Counted from the stretch's first letter, positions 1-11,116 are shown. The stretch is DNA of 64,000 nucleotides from Malania oleifera (GCF_029873635.1 NC_080420.1:33688231-33752230), one strand, 5' to 3'. Notes: generated by a model from the letters alone, not told the origin. Made by a program: numbers and translations.

Positions 1-890
1 AAATCGCTGGCTCATACTTCTTGTTTTGTTGTTGATGTTAGGTATATCAAAACCTTGATTTAATCTAGGATTTTCAACAACTAATTTTTACATGAAATTA
101 GGTTGATGCTTAATGAGAGTTTTTATTTTCTTCCGTTCGGATGTGGCAAATTTACTTGAGCTTTAGTAATAAAATTTCATCTTATTAATGCCTTGATTGG
201 ATTAACGAGAAGAGGAGTAAGGCCTAGAGAATTAGTAAACGGTGGAAGCAAACAGACATTGAACCCGTAACCCGAGTCTTTGGTAAAATTGTTTCAATTA
301 ATTCGTTTAGTTTTGGTCACGTTATTAGATTTACAATTTTGAAAAATTGATAAAATTTCAGTCTTATTTTGATAATTTACTCAAGCTCCTCTCATTTTGT
401 TTACTGTTTTCAAAAATCATAAAAGACCAAAAATACTTTCAAACCACATTTTACAGCAACATGATTTCTTTAACCTTTCATAAATACTTTGATACTCAGT
501 GGTCCCTATGGAATACGATCCTGGACTCATCCTTGATACAACTTGACACTTTTGCACTTGGAAGCATAACTCAGAATGAGTTAGCCCCTTATTGTCTGGT
601 CGAGGTGGAGGAAGAAAGACGCAGTGCTCCCTGACAGATCCAGGTTGGGGTGTTATACAGAGTTTGAGGATCGGTGTGGTTCTGTCAAGAGAACGGGCTC
701 CTGGTGGGCACAATGTGATTTCTACAGATGTTACTTGATGTTGTTTCTGTGTTCAACATAGTTTCATCTCTCTCCGTCTCTCACAAAGAGCAGTAAGTTA
801 AATTAAATCATGATGGAATAGAGATTTGTATGTATTGCTTTGTGTCTCTCATTGTTTGTTGGCTCACAATTAAAGTTTTACCATTTTCAA
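1..890. other. intergenic, no gene recognised
   Basis: AT-rich DNA with only short open frames on both strands that show no recognisable domain. The stretch around 580-720 is less AT-rich than its surroundings but matches nothing I recognise. No RNA gene or transposon end is visible. Confidence 0.5.
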
Positions 891-1083
891 TGGTTTTGGG
901 ACATAACAACAAGATATTATAAATTCATAATTATGAGCTTGTTATTTTAATTTACTCTTCCCATTTTTTTCTAGGTCTAACTTTACCATGATTATATTTG
1001 TCTTCTTGTTTCTTTTGGAAGTACTTTTAGTGGTTTTGGGACATTATATAACAACAAAATAGTATAAATTCATAATTATGAGC
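891..1083. repeat. pair of ~50-bp direct repeats
   Basis: The block at 891-937 (TGGTTTTGGGACATAACAAC through TTATGAGC) recurs at 1031-1083 with a small insertion, about 140 bp downstream. Both copies end in the same AAATTCATAATTATGAGC text. This looks like a local duplication of non-coding DNA. Confidence 0.7.
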
Positions 1084-2575
1084 CAGTTCAATCTTTTTTT
1101 TTTTCCTTTTGGGGGAGGAGGGGTTTGCATTTTTCAAATTCAAGTCACTTTGTAATACAGAAGCAATTACTCAAAATACACCACAATTGCACTAGGGCTC
1201 CTCAACCTCTCGAGGATTGGTTGTTTTACAAACAAGATGGAATGCACCCTGTCTCCTGAACTCAAGTTGTTTAGAGTGGATATGGACACATGCAAAGTAG
1301 TATAATCAGTCTTCCAAGGAAACATGAGTAGGGTGTAACCATGATCAGTCTCCATGATATTTGAATTCAAATTATAATCCAAAATCAACTATATAGAATC
1401 TTTGAAAATTTTTTAATTGCAAAATAGTGTAACCAATCTTCCATGGAAGCTTGTGTTGAACGCTACAGTATATTGTGAATTGCATGTTGGTAGTGGATTT
1501 AGATTGTTGCATGTTTGAAATGATTTATTTGCTGAAAATAATCAAGTTTCAGGTACAAGTTTAATGGGAAAATGTCTAATTTACAGACGGTATGCTACCG
1601 AAATTTTGCTAAAATTTTCCTAAAATAAAATCATGTACAAAGATAATTATAATAAAATAAATATTAAAATATTTTTGAAAGGATGAGTGATAGTTAAATG
1701 AATATTAAATTTCATCCTTTATGTGAACAACATTACAGATTACTATCCATAATGCACCAAATGACTAAATCTTTTTAATGGATAGTATTAAGTTATAGGA
1801 ATTGTAGATTGAACTACTGGAATACATGTTTGTGTTAAACGCCAACTATTTATTTACAACTTATCTCTTCCTTCATTAGCAAAGCTTCAAAATCATTCTT
1901 AAAAGAAAACCCTTTACAAACTAAATCCTTCGAGATATTTACCCAAGTCTTTTGCATGGTCAATATCCTCAAGTCTCCCTTTGGGTATTAGACTTTCAAA
2001 TGTACACATCATCAAAGGAATCCTTATTCCATCTTTTCAAGACCAACTTTAAAGATGCCGACCTCTTCATAAACCTAAATCTCTCCCACGCCTCACACAA
2101 ACAATTATTCCAAGATCTGTATATAAAGGACAAAAAAAGAAAGACAAGAAACACAAATATCCTAAGGAAGCCATGTAAACCATGAACATTACATTCTATT
2201 TTTTCATAGAGCTATATTCTGATATAGATTATTTGTGGGATGCATGAACACAGTACATTGTTTAATGCTTATTATATGAAACTCTAGTGTACTCATAAAA
2301 TTAATTACTAATTGGATTATTGTGAACTGTTTATTGTAAACACTCAGGTTTAGAGGACATCTTTATGAAAAATATCCTATTTACAGACAAAATGCTGTCA
2401 AAATTTTCTAAACTGATAAAACTTAACTATATAAAATTGTATCATTTTTTTTAAATTTGTTCGAATTTTTGATTATTTTGCTATCAAATCATTGATACTT
2501 ATAGTACGTATACATATATGTTCAAAAATCGTATACTAATATTTTTTATAATTCTTAATTTGTAGGGTTTGCGGT
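1084..2575. other. AT-rich intergenic stretch
   Basis: No gene is supported. Two related ~50-bp blocks (around 1563-1625 and 2366-2420, both containing an ATTTACAGAC core followed by ATGCT and AAATTTT runs) suggest fragments of one dispersed repeat. The short open frame at 1952-2185 has no recognisable domain. Confidence 0.45.
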
Positions 2576-2619
2576 TGTCACAACATCAACACGATGCCAT
2601 GCACTACAGTCAGATGCAA

Positions 2620-2830
2620 CTTTTGATTATTTTTTTGTATTTTTTTTATTTAAACAGATGAAATTTTTGTATTTTAATTTGAATTTGTATAATGTATTCA
2701 TATTTGAATTTGAATTTTGAATTTTTTTTTGTTATCAGATGGAATTTTTGTATTTTAATTGAATTTCTATAATATTATTTGTATTTGTATTTGAATTTCA
2801 AATTTGAATTAGAATTTTCAATAATTTATG
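2620..2830. repeat. AT-rich direct repeats beside the CACTA-like end
   Basis: Two ~85-bp blocks share the text CAGATG(G)AATTTTTGTATT followed by alternating TTTGAATTTG motifs. Such AT-rich repeats just inside a CACTA-like terminus fit the untranslated end of a CACTA element, but no transposase frame is present. The assignment is by position and composition only. Confidence 0.4.
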
Positions 2831-2924
2831 AATTTTTTTGTAATTATGGTTTAATATCATGTATGCGAAAATGTAATTACATATTTGTACAGGAAATAAT
2901 GATTAAAAAAATAATAATAATTTT

Positions 2925-3198
2925 AAATGTCCATTTTAAAACTGCCACTAATAAATGTCCATTTTTAAGTATTAGTCATGAATTTCAAAAACGTTACTAA
3001 TAAGAGATTATTAGTGATGATTTTGAACGGAGCCAATGTAGAATTTATAATGATGGTATTAGGGTTTTAGTGACGCTGATAATACGCCACTAATACTCTA
3101 TTAGTAGTGACGCCTTTAAAATTCGTCACTAATAATTATTAGTAACCGCAGTTCTGACGATTATTTTAAAACTGTCACTAATAACCTTATTTTTTGTA
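2925..3198 (+). mobile_element. CACTA (En/Spm)-like right-terminus fragment
   Basis: This stretch carries repeated TTAGTGACG and CGTCACTAAT motifs in both orientations (for example around 3012, 3070, 3108 and 3125). It ends in a T-run followed by GTA at about 3198, the mirror image of the CACTACAAAAA-type CACTA terminus. Inverted subterminal motifs are typical of the family. The same motif vocabulary fills 12907-14320, so the two may be related. No transposase and no matching left end are seen, so this is probably a decayed or non-autonomous copy. Confidence 0.55.
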
Positions 3199-4016
3199 TG
3201 ACAATCACTGGAACATGGCAAGAAAGTTGAATCTCTTACAAAGACATTACCTTAAGAATTACAATAGGAAGCGAATCACATGGTGATAGACTTGCTTAAA
3301 CAACTCAAGTATTGCCTTGCCATTCGAGAGGTCGCCTAGTCACTAGGCTAGGCGAACAACTCATTGACAAAGCCTAAAAGAGTTATAAGTGGTAGTCCAA
3401 GCAATAAGGGCCGCCTAGATCCTAGACGACAAGGAAAGAAATCATCGGGCATGGCATGTGAGAGTCAACTATAATATTTAGACCTTTAACCATTATGAAG
3501 AGTTCCAATTTATGATTAGGCCTTTGATGCCTTGAATTTATAAATTATAACCATACATACATTTTGCTCACAATTTGAGGTCAATTACAACTCCAAGTTG
3601 GACTTGGGGAGGGTATAAATATACATATTTTTTAGTTTCAGTTGTAAGGGATCCTCCAAATAATTCAACCAAATCTAGTATGTCAATTAAATGACCAGTG
3701 CTAGAACAGGTATCTCATTGCTTCATTCTTATCTTCCTTTAATTCGTCCCCTTTTTATTTCCCTTTCTTTTTTGATTTAATTCCTTTCACTTCCTCCATT
3801 TTCTCCCCCATCCTACAATTTCTACGACTTCCACAATTCTTTTCCACTCATTATTTTATAGGCACCTTGTGAAATGGTACAAATATACTTGCGCCTCTAA
3901 TGGGAGCTGGCATAATGAGTTAATTTCACCAATCTCAACATCATTAATCCACATCACCACCAATGTATCATAACTAATTGTTTGAAGAAACAATTTGGCA
4001 TGTTCAATGGGACAAT
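3199..4016. other. intergenic, no gene recognised
   Basis: There is no supported gene. A short perfect palindromic core (GCCTAGTCACTAGGC near 3333-3347) is followed by related CCTAG text near 3412-3428. It is too short and isolated for a functional call. Confidence 0.45.
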
Positions 4017-4020
4017 CTAT

Positions 4021-4046
4021 TCATCATCATCATCATCATCATCATC
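4021..4046. repeat. (TCA)n microsatellite
   Basis: An uninterrupted TCA trinucleotide run of about eight to nine units in intergenic DNA. Confidence 0.9.
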
Positions 4047-4089
4047 AAAATTCTAAACTAATTGTTTGAAGAAACAAGTAAGGGGTACA

Positions 4090-4330
4090 ATTTTAAATTG
4101 AGCTCGAATAGAGAAAATAAAGTTTAATTTAGTCTCAATTTTAAAATTAAATCTAATTGAGCCTAAATTTTAGAAAATTGAGATGGAATAGGCTTCGATT
4201 TTTAAAGAATTGAGGTGCAATTAGGTCTTCATCTGAGAATTGAGGTTTGATTGGGCCTCGATTTGTGGATTTTGAAGTTGATGGGGTTGGGTTGAAATTT
4301 TGAGCTTCAAGTTTGGGACCTAATGTGAAA
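4090..4330. repeat. degenerate AATTGAG-type tandem repeat
   Basis: AATTGAG and GGCCTCGATTTT-like segments recur about every 40-50 bp with heavy divergence. The open frame across it on the minus strand (4153-4341) is a by-product of the repeat and has no recognisable domain. Confidence 0.45.
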
Positions 4331-4728
4331 TAAAGGATCAAGTTGTTTCATTAGGTACTTTGAGGGCACCATTGGGGTTTCAATTGTGCTAGTAAATGTT
4401 TTAATTGGATGTTTTATGCATTTTGATATGACAATCTAGGGTTTTGGTGGCCTTCGAATATTTACTCAGAACAATCAAGTTCAAGGCTTCAATCGGTTTA
4501 AAATTAGTACAATGTTTGGGTTTGATGTGAATAGATGGAATGATGTAAGCTAGTAAAGGACAACCCTTGGTGGAAAGGAATCTCCAATTTTAAGTATCAA
4601 AATAAACTGAAACCGTCAATGTGATACAAAATTAATTAATGAATGATTTTCTCAATTTAGTTTGGATATTTTCATTTTCATCATTTGGGAAGTATGAACA
4701 TTTTATTTAACCTTGGGCCTCACCTATT

Positions 4729-4752
4729 AAAAAAAAAAAAAAAAAAAAAAAA
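4729..4752. repeat. poly(A) tract
   Basis: An A-run of about 24 bases. It could be the tail of a retroposed sequence, but no body with target duplications was recognised upstream. Confidence 0.8.
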
Positions 4753-5325
4753 CCACTCATCCAATGGGTGTTGTGCAACCAAAGGCTATTAATCATGAAT
4801 GGATTTACCACATTACACTATATAATGGCTAAGAACCAAGAAAGGTTAAATGTTCGGGTTTGGGTTTTATATGAAATAGAAAAGGGTATTCCCTTTCTCT
4901 TAGGCGACGTGGGACAAAATAATAAAAATCAAATAAATTGGGTTTTTGGTTTAATTTTCTTGTAGTATTGAAAGCAAAACTATTTTCTTTTTATGTTGAA
5001 AACCAAAAACCAAAACAGAACATCGAAATGAAATATAAAAAAAAACCAAGCCAAAAAAGTTTGAAGATGCATATATTTATAATTTTTTACATTTATAAAC
5101 AACCTTTTGGTTTAGTTTTGTCGTAGAATCCAAAGCAAAAAAACTGTTTGCCTGTATTGAGAATGGAAACCAAATATTGAAATAAAAAAACTAAACTAAA
5201 ATGTTAGATGATTCATGTTTGGTAAGTAATTTCTGTAAGCTTGAGGTGAACCAAAAAGAGCCCTTGCATACTTTCTTTTTTTTTTTAAGAAAAAGAGGGT
5301 GACACCTCCTATCTTTATTCGAAAA
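4753..5325. other. intergenic, no gene recognised
   Basis: AT-rich with short overlapping open frames that have no recognisable domain. Repeated GGTTTTTGGTTTAATTTT and TTGGTTTAGTTTTGT text near 4937 and 5106 suggests a degenerate local duplication. Confidence 0.4.
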
Positions 5326-5330
5326 CCCCT

Positions 5331-5360
5331 TACTTATGGCGGACAAATACCGTGGTTTCA
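5331..5360 (+). repeat. isolated copy of the Gypsy pre-polypurine-tract block
   Basis: The ~29-base block beginning ACTTATGGCGGA and ending CGTGGTTTCA matches, with about three differences by eye, the block near the 3' end of GYP-E (48341-48369). Cognates are in GYP-A (near 18741-18769) and, reverse-complemented, GYP-H (near 60448-60476). Here no recognisable LTR or polypurine tract flanks it. It may be a relic of a Gypsy 3' end or a widely dispersed small repeat. Confidence 0.45.
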
Positions 5361-5419
5361 ACCTTGAGACTTGAAAAAAACTCAAACCCCAAGAATCTAA
5401 AACTGATTTAACCAACTAA

Positions 5420-6520
5420 TTCAACCTTGTGCCCTTATCACCCCAATAATCGTTTAAGTTCACTTGTTAGATGGTGTGTGAAATTTTTGTTAGAAATTAA
5501 GGATGTGATTACCCAATTGTATATTAATATTGTCTATTTGATAACCGACGTGCTTTATCTTGTCATGTTGTTCCTAAAGGACTAACTTCATTTATTGTAT
5601 GCAAGAAAAAGGGAATGTCCTAACTACATGAAAAAAATTGTTGATAATTAAGAATGAAATTACTCAACTCATTATCATTATATGTTTCTTGGTATGTTTA
5701 ATTGTTTATAAGAGAGAAATTTCCAAATGAAATGTGATCAAATAACCTTGTTCTCAACAATACATATTGTTTTTGTAACCTATATTAGTAGTGAACATAC
5801 CAGCCATGAGGTGAGCAACTATGGCAAATAGTACTTTATCAATAGTACCATTTTAAAAAATAAAAATAAAAATCACTGTATTGATCATCAGTTGCAATAA
5901 TCACATCACCACCAAGCTTCAATTATTGTTGGACATCATTCATTTTGAGTTAACCCACGAATTCATGAAGATGACAGAAACTCCACTGTGAAAGGGCATA
6001 TAATGTTCTTGTTCCAAAATACATAGTTGATTTCTCGATGTCCAAAAGGCCTTATTAATTACCGTGAGGAGTGGAATAGACATTCAAATTCCACTTGCTT
6101 CTCTGAGCAAACAATAATATGTATAATTTTCAACACTTAATATATATATATATATGTATGTATGTAAATCTTGAGATAAGAATTGAAGAGAAAGACTAGT
6201 TACTGAGATCTGGTACAGTTGATGAAAAGTGCAGCATCTGTACCGTTCACGTAGCCTTTAACAATCTGGAAGGTAAATAGAGTAGATATGAGAAGGAGAT
6301 CAAATTATTTATACTTCAGTTCATCAGCTATCTCTGTAAACCCCTATTATTTGCTTGAAGACAACTAAAAAGCAAAAAAGTGTAGAATGGGGAAAAGGAG
6401 GGGAGGGAGTTTGACCTTGATGGCTTGTAAAAGATGATGACATTCCAGTTAGACAAACAGTCTAATCAGAAAACCAAACATACCAGAACTGCAATATCGA
6501 CAGGAATAGGCCTTTCATAC
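5420..6520. other. intergenic and 3' flank of the hydrolase gene
   Basis: There is no recognisable coding sequence. An (AT)n/(GTAT)n run lies near 6140-6166. The part nearest 6521 should contain the 3' UTR and polyadenylation region of the minus-strand gene that ends at 6522. I could not place a confident poly(A) signal. Confidence 0.45.
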
Positions 6521-6521
6521 C

Positions 6522-7945
6522 TCATGCTTCGGCTGCTGTCTGCTTGAAACAATCAACATTGCATAGTCTAACTGATTTCACCAGCCTGCCAACATATATT
6601 TTGGTTATGTTAGGCAACATTAGGCTACAATTAAGAAATTTAAAACCAAAAGAAAAACTGTTTGATAATTTATCTGACCGATCAATGCTGTTCCGTGGTT
6701 TCTCTGAGCCATCTGCGCTGTTCCTTGCCTTCGAAGAGTGATCGTGGCTCCTTCTCGGCCTATCCCTCTTGCCAGTGCTAGCTCTTGCCTTCTCTTTGCC
6801 GTCCATGCTTGCTCTGGACTTCTCTTTCTGCCCATTGCTAAGTCTAGGCTTTGCTTTATGGTCTGTACTTAGCCTAGAAGTGTCATTCTTCTCTGAGATA
6901 TTGCCCTGATGCTGCTCTATTGGGTCAATACTTTGTTTGGATCCATTTTGAGGGCGAGGCAACTTTTCAATGGCTGAAATGAACTTCCTGAGATGCTTCA
7001 AGTACTCTGGGTAAAGCTCCAAGTTGCAGTGGTTTCCTCCTTTAAGCCACAAGGGCTCATACTTCTCTTTACAGAGCTCCCAAAGTTGCTTACCATGAGA
7101 GCAATCCACAACCTCATCATCAGTCCCCTATGAACACCAAAAACATTCAGTCAAATGGGCAAAAGCCACTGTGCAAAGCTATGAATGCATCAAACATGCC
7201 ATGTAAATTAAGTACAAAATCTTTCACCAAGCTAGAAAAGCAGAAAAGGAGGAAATGCACTCTCACATGCATCACCAAAACTGGGCAATTGACTAGTGGG
7301 ATTTTGTCGATATTCTGCATTATAAACAAATGGAAACCCATCAAGGAAGAAATAATAATTTACCCATTGTATTGTCAAGAACACTACAATTAATTGATCA
7401 CTAGCAAATTTAAAAAGTTTTTGCGAGGACCTTGTAAATATCGAACCAGTACGTGCGCTTCACGGGATACATAACTCGAAACCCGGATAAGATCGGGCTG
7501 TGGAGGACTACAGCCCTCAAGTTACGAAGATGAGTAGCCAATTCCAGAGTTGGTCCACTCCCTACTGACTGCCCATACAAGATGACATCTTCCTCCTTAA
7601 CCCCATACTGCTCTTCCAAGCATGTGTAAGCAGCCTCTATATCAGCATATGTGTCATGCTCACTTGGCTAATTCATAGAGTTGAATGCAAATAAAAATCA
7701 GCAGTCTCCTTTACTCATCAATCCATTAATTCTTATAAGCTAAAAAACCAAAACAATGATGAAGAAATGAATATATAAATAGAGAGGAAAAAGTCCTCAA
7801 TGATCAATGCTACCCCAAAAGGACAAACTCTAATTACAATGATGATTCCTGCAATGTTTTGGGCACTTGGGCTGACCCTCTTAATCACTGGTCTTCTCTC
7901 ATCCTTATAATAACATAAGTCATTTAAAAAAAAAAAAAAAAATCT

Positions 7946-7984
<39 letters not shown>

Positions 7985-8128
7985 TATTAAGGGCATCCCC
8001 GAGCTAAAAGGCTCCCTGCTTTGCGAGAATAAGGGGAGGGTTGTCACAGCATACGCAACCTCACCACTATTTTTACATACACAGTTTTTTTGGATTCGAA
8101 CTTGTGAGCAATTGGTCACAAAGGAACA

Positions 8129-8174
<46 letters not shown>

Positions 8175-8341
8175 AAAAATATAAATGTACCTTCCCAGAA
8201 GATTGTCCAAATCCAGAATAATCGTACCTGCAAAATACATAAACATCATTTACATGAAGAATCATTACTTGCTTTTAGTGGATTTGACAGGTAGTATCTT
8301 GTATGAAGTAGTTGGTTGGAATTCATATATATGTCCAATTC

Positions 8342-8379
<38 letters not shown>

Positions 8380-8781
8380 TATGTGAATTCTTCGGTAATA
8401 TTTGAAAACATAAATTTCGAGTCTTTGGATAACTAGTTTGTTTGGAGAAAAGGAAAAAAAGAGAGAAAAGGAGAAAATGAGATATAAAAAAAAGAAATTT
8501 GTTTTCCATCATATTATCTCTCAATACCAAAATTATGTTAAATTTTGTATAGATTTAAACAAATGCAAGCTAAAGTCCAAAATTAATCATCCCAAACACA
8601 AGTTAAATTTTATCTAAATACAAACATATACAAATCTACCATAAAAAATCATACTCCCCAAACACCTCCTTGGTTGAATTTGGTGAATTAAATAAAAGTC
8701 CCAACTTGGATTTAGCACTGAAACCCACAGCTCTTCATTTTAAGCAAATGTTCAAATCATTGATCTGCACAATTAGCATAT

Positions 8782-8828
<47 letters not shown>

Positions 8829-9210
8829 ATGTGTGTGTGTGTGTATATGATAATGTATATATGATGTATGTATGTATGTATGTATGTGTGCGTACTGACC
8901 CCATAATATTGACATGGAGATGATCACTGAGCTCGACGAAGATGGTGTACATCTGGCCAATGTCAGTGGCATTGCCATGGGAGTAGAGCAGAGTCAAGGA
9001 GGCCGATGGGTGTTTCACGTACATGCCCACAATCTCATTCCCTCTCCTAGTCCGCGCCTTCACCACTTCCACGTGGTGGCCTCCCCTCCCCTCCACGTCC
9101 ACCGTCATTTTCAGCCGCCCCGTTTCCTCGTCCCCCACCACCCTGTACGACGGCGGCTCCGGCGGGAAGAATGCCAACTTCGACGCCATCGACGACGTCG
9201 CTCCGCCCAT
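6522..9210 (-). CDS. ABHD17-type alpha/beta-hydrolase, six coding exons
   Basis: A serine hydrolase of the ABHD17 family; animal members remove palmitate from membrane proteins, and plant substrates are not inferable here. Coding exons on the minus strand: 9210-8900, 8227-8191, 7667-7431, 7314-7267, 7127-6679, 6585-6522. All introns are GT-AG and phases join into 381 codons plus TGA. The start MGGATSSM is the family N terminus and fits an N-myristoylation signal (Gly2, Ser6). Motifs: [10 protein letters not shown] in exon 1; nucleophile elbow GQSVGSG with Ser150; acid in the GTDDEVVD segment (Asp214/215); [13 protein letters not shown] with His244. After the hydrolase fold, residues ~270-360 are a basic, Ser-rich tail of ~11-residue K-x-R-x-S repeats, followed by [14 protein letters not shown]. 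Nothing is broken. Splice sites are deduced from frame, consensus and family conservation, not transcripts. Confidence 0.9.
7948..7981. repeat. (CA)n microsatellite in intron 2
   Basis: An uninterrupted CA run inside intron 2 (7668-8190) of the hydrolase gene. Confidence 0.9.
8131..8170. repeat. (AT)n microsatellite in intron 2
   Basis: An AT run that ends about 20 bases from the donor side of exon 2 (8191-8227). Length change here could affect recognition of that 37-base exon. Confidence 0.9.
8344..8380. repeat. (AAT)n microsatellite in intron 1
   Basis: About twelve ATA/TAA trinucleotide units inside intron 1 (8228-8899). Confidence 0.9.
8784..8888. repeat. compound (AT)n(GT)n...(TGTA)n microsatellite in intron 1
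   Basis: An AT run changes to GT at about 8818, and a TGTA tetranucleotide run follows at 8863-8886, close to the exon 1 donor at 8899. The open frames across it are repeat artefacts. Confidence 0.9.
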
Positions 9211-9279
9211 CCTGCCCCGCCCCCCTTCTCAACCCACGAAGCTATAAAGCCCAGAACCATACACGCTCATACGAGGTCC

Positions 9280-9360
9280 CTGAAAGTAAGAACATCATCA
9301 TCTGCCTTCACTAATTAACTTATATAGCTATATTTTTGAATGCGAGGAGTAATGAAGTAC
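9280..9360 (-). other. possible 5' UTR intron of the hydrolase gene
   Basis: On the minus strand, a GTACTT donor follows CGATCTTCG and a CTTACTTTCAG acceptor precedes GGACCTC, giving an 81-base candidate intron upstream of the ATG at 9210. No coding frame constrains it, so this rests on splice consensus only. Confidence 0.35.
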
Positions 9361-9548
9361 CGAAGATCGATCGATCGACCGTTCAGTGAAGCAAAAGTGG
9401 AAAAATGGGAACAATGGATTGTGGGCATTGAGCAGAGGGGCGCTGGGTTTGCGGAGATGGGGAGAGAGAGGATAGAAATTGAACAGAGAGAGTGATTTCC
9501 GCCATTGATATCATTGGAAAAGTAATGGGGAGGAAAAATTGGAATCAC

Positions 9549-9561
9549 TTCTCTATTTATT
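9549..9561 (-). promoter_or_regulatory. candidate TATA box of the hydrolase gene
   Basis: The minus strand reads CAATAAATAGAG, followed downstream by a CT-rich leader (CTCTCTGTTC and CTATCCTCTCTCTCC near 9465-9505), a common plant promoter/leader layout. It lies about 340 bases upstream of the ATG. Confidence 0.4.
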
Positions 9562-9717
9562 GTCACCTTTACATATGAAAAGTTCCTAGATTTTTTCTTT
9601 ATTGATTCATTCCTTAATTATTTGCATTTATTATTTGATTTGTGAAAGCAGAAAAAATTAAAAACAATTAACTATTAAAAAAGTTTTTTTTTAATATTGA
9701 AACATTACGTTTTGCAC

Positions 9718-9720
<3 letters not shown>

Positions 9721-9751
<31 letters not shown>
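9721..9751. repeat. (AT)n microsatellite
   Basis: A simple AT run immediately before the tandem duplication at 9751-9886. Confidence 0.9.
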
Positions 9752-9755
<4 letters not shown>

Positions 9756-9886
9756 TCACAATGTATAAGTTCAAGTAGGTCTTATTTTTGTGAAAAGGAC
9801 TGTGCCAACATTGTATCTATTCATCACATTGTATACGTTCAAGTGAGTCTTATTTATATGAAAAGGGCTGTGCCAATATTGTGATA
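9751..9886. repeat. two-copy 68-bp tandem duplication
   Basis: Blocks 9751-9818 and 9819-9886 both begin ATTCATCACA/T and share GTTCAAGT, GTCTTATTT, GAAAAGG and CTGTGCCAA. They differ at scattered positions. Non-coding. Confidence 0.75.
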
Positions 9887-11046
9887 CACTTCATCTTCTT
9901 GAGAATCCGAATTGTATTCCAAATAGAACTAAATTCCATTTTGATCTACTCTTGAGTGGTCGAATACACAATTCGGAATCTATAATCAAAAAATTAAAAA
10001 ATATTAATTTATAATGCATAACCGAAAGATTTATACATTAATTGTGAACCTTACCTAGTGTCTAATTTTATGGCTTTTTTTTTTTGTGGAATAATCATGA
10101 GGGGTGGGAACATGTTATTGTATGTATGCATATCAAATATGCAAAGAGGGTTGGAGCCATAGCACCTAAAAGTTTAGGCCCATAATGAGGTTTAAAGAGA
10201 TTGATAGCTAGCTAGCTTGCAAATCTCACCTCCTACTTTCCTTTTTGTCTTCTCATTATTATTTTATTTTTTTTCCTTTCTTGTCTCCTCTAATGATTTT
10301 TGGATTGGGCGTTACCTTGTTGTGTACTTATTTGGGGACTCAAATCATTCTCTTCCATTCAATTTATAAATGCAGGCATTACATAACCCATCAAATATCA
10401 AAGAGGGTAATTAAAGGGATCATAATCCATGTCAATGTAAGCACTCTTGGACTGTCATGTTGTTCAAATTGAATATATTTAAGGCGATTAATCAATTGGT
10501 CAATCAAATCCATAATTTTGTGATGACCCCACCACCTCATGCAAATTTTGTTTTCTTTTTAGTTTGTTTTCCTTTTCTAGATTGCCTCTCTTATAAATGT
10601 TTTTGACCATGTGCACATGAAAAAAATTAATTTTGATTGTAAATTTGAATTGAATCAAATCGAAAAATCGATTAAATTGTTTTAATTTGAGGGTTTTGGT
10701 TCAATTTTTTTAAATTTTTTTTCAAATCTTCGGTTCAAAAATATCAATAATCACAATTAATCAAATTTAGACAAATCTTTTTAATAAACATTAGAGCCTC
10801 GCATAGGAAAATGAAATAATGGTTTAATATTTTTGAGCAAATGATCTTGGGGAAAATTTCAAAAAGATTTATGTTGAAAGACCTTTTGCAAAACTAAAAT
10901 AATGAAATAAAAATAATACAAAACAAAGACATTTATTTGCAAAATATTTTTAGTGCAAGAAAATAGTTTGATGATTGCAGAAAAAATTAATAAAATGCAA
11001 GTTAAGAAAAAAATTACTTTACAAAATAGAATATATACACCTTTTA
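9887..11046. other. AT-rich intergenic stretch
   Basis: No gene recognised. The open frame at 10245-10472 has no recognisable domain and unremarkable composition. Confidence 0.45.
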
Positions 11047-11116
11047 TTATTATTATTATTATTGTTGTTGTTGTTGTTGTTGCTGCTGCTGCTGCTGTTG
11101 TTGTTGTTGTTGTTAT
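11047..11116. repeat. compound (ATT)n(GTT)n(GCT)n(GTT)n microsatellite
   Basis: Four trinucleotide blocks in a row, with GTT blocks flanking a GCT core of five units. The reading frame through it encodes I, V and A homopolymers and is an artefact. Confidence 0.9.

Noticed and set aside
417..713. 98-codon minus-strand open frame
   Set aside because: No recognisable domain and overlaps another frame on the plus strand; composition alone does not support a gene.
4729..4752. Poly(A) tract as a processed pseudogene or SINE tail
   Set aside because: No recognisable body or target duplication was found upstream.
7733..8530. Minus-strand open frames of 166 and 94 codons
   Set aside because: They run through CA, AT and AAT microsatellites inside introns of the hydrolase gene and encode homopolymer-like peptides.
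8914..9318. Plus-strand open frame of 134 codons
   Set aside because: Antisense shadow of hydrolase exon 1 and its 5' leader; no recognisable domain.
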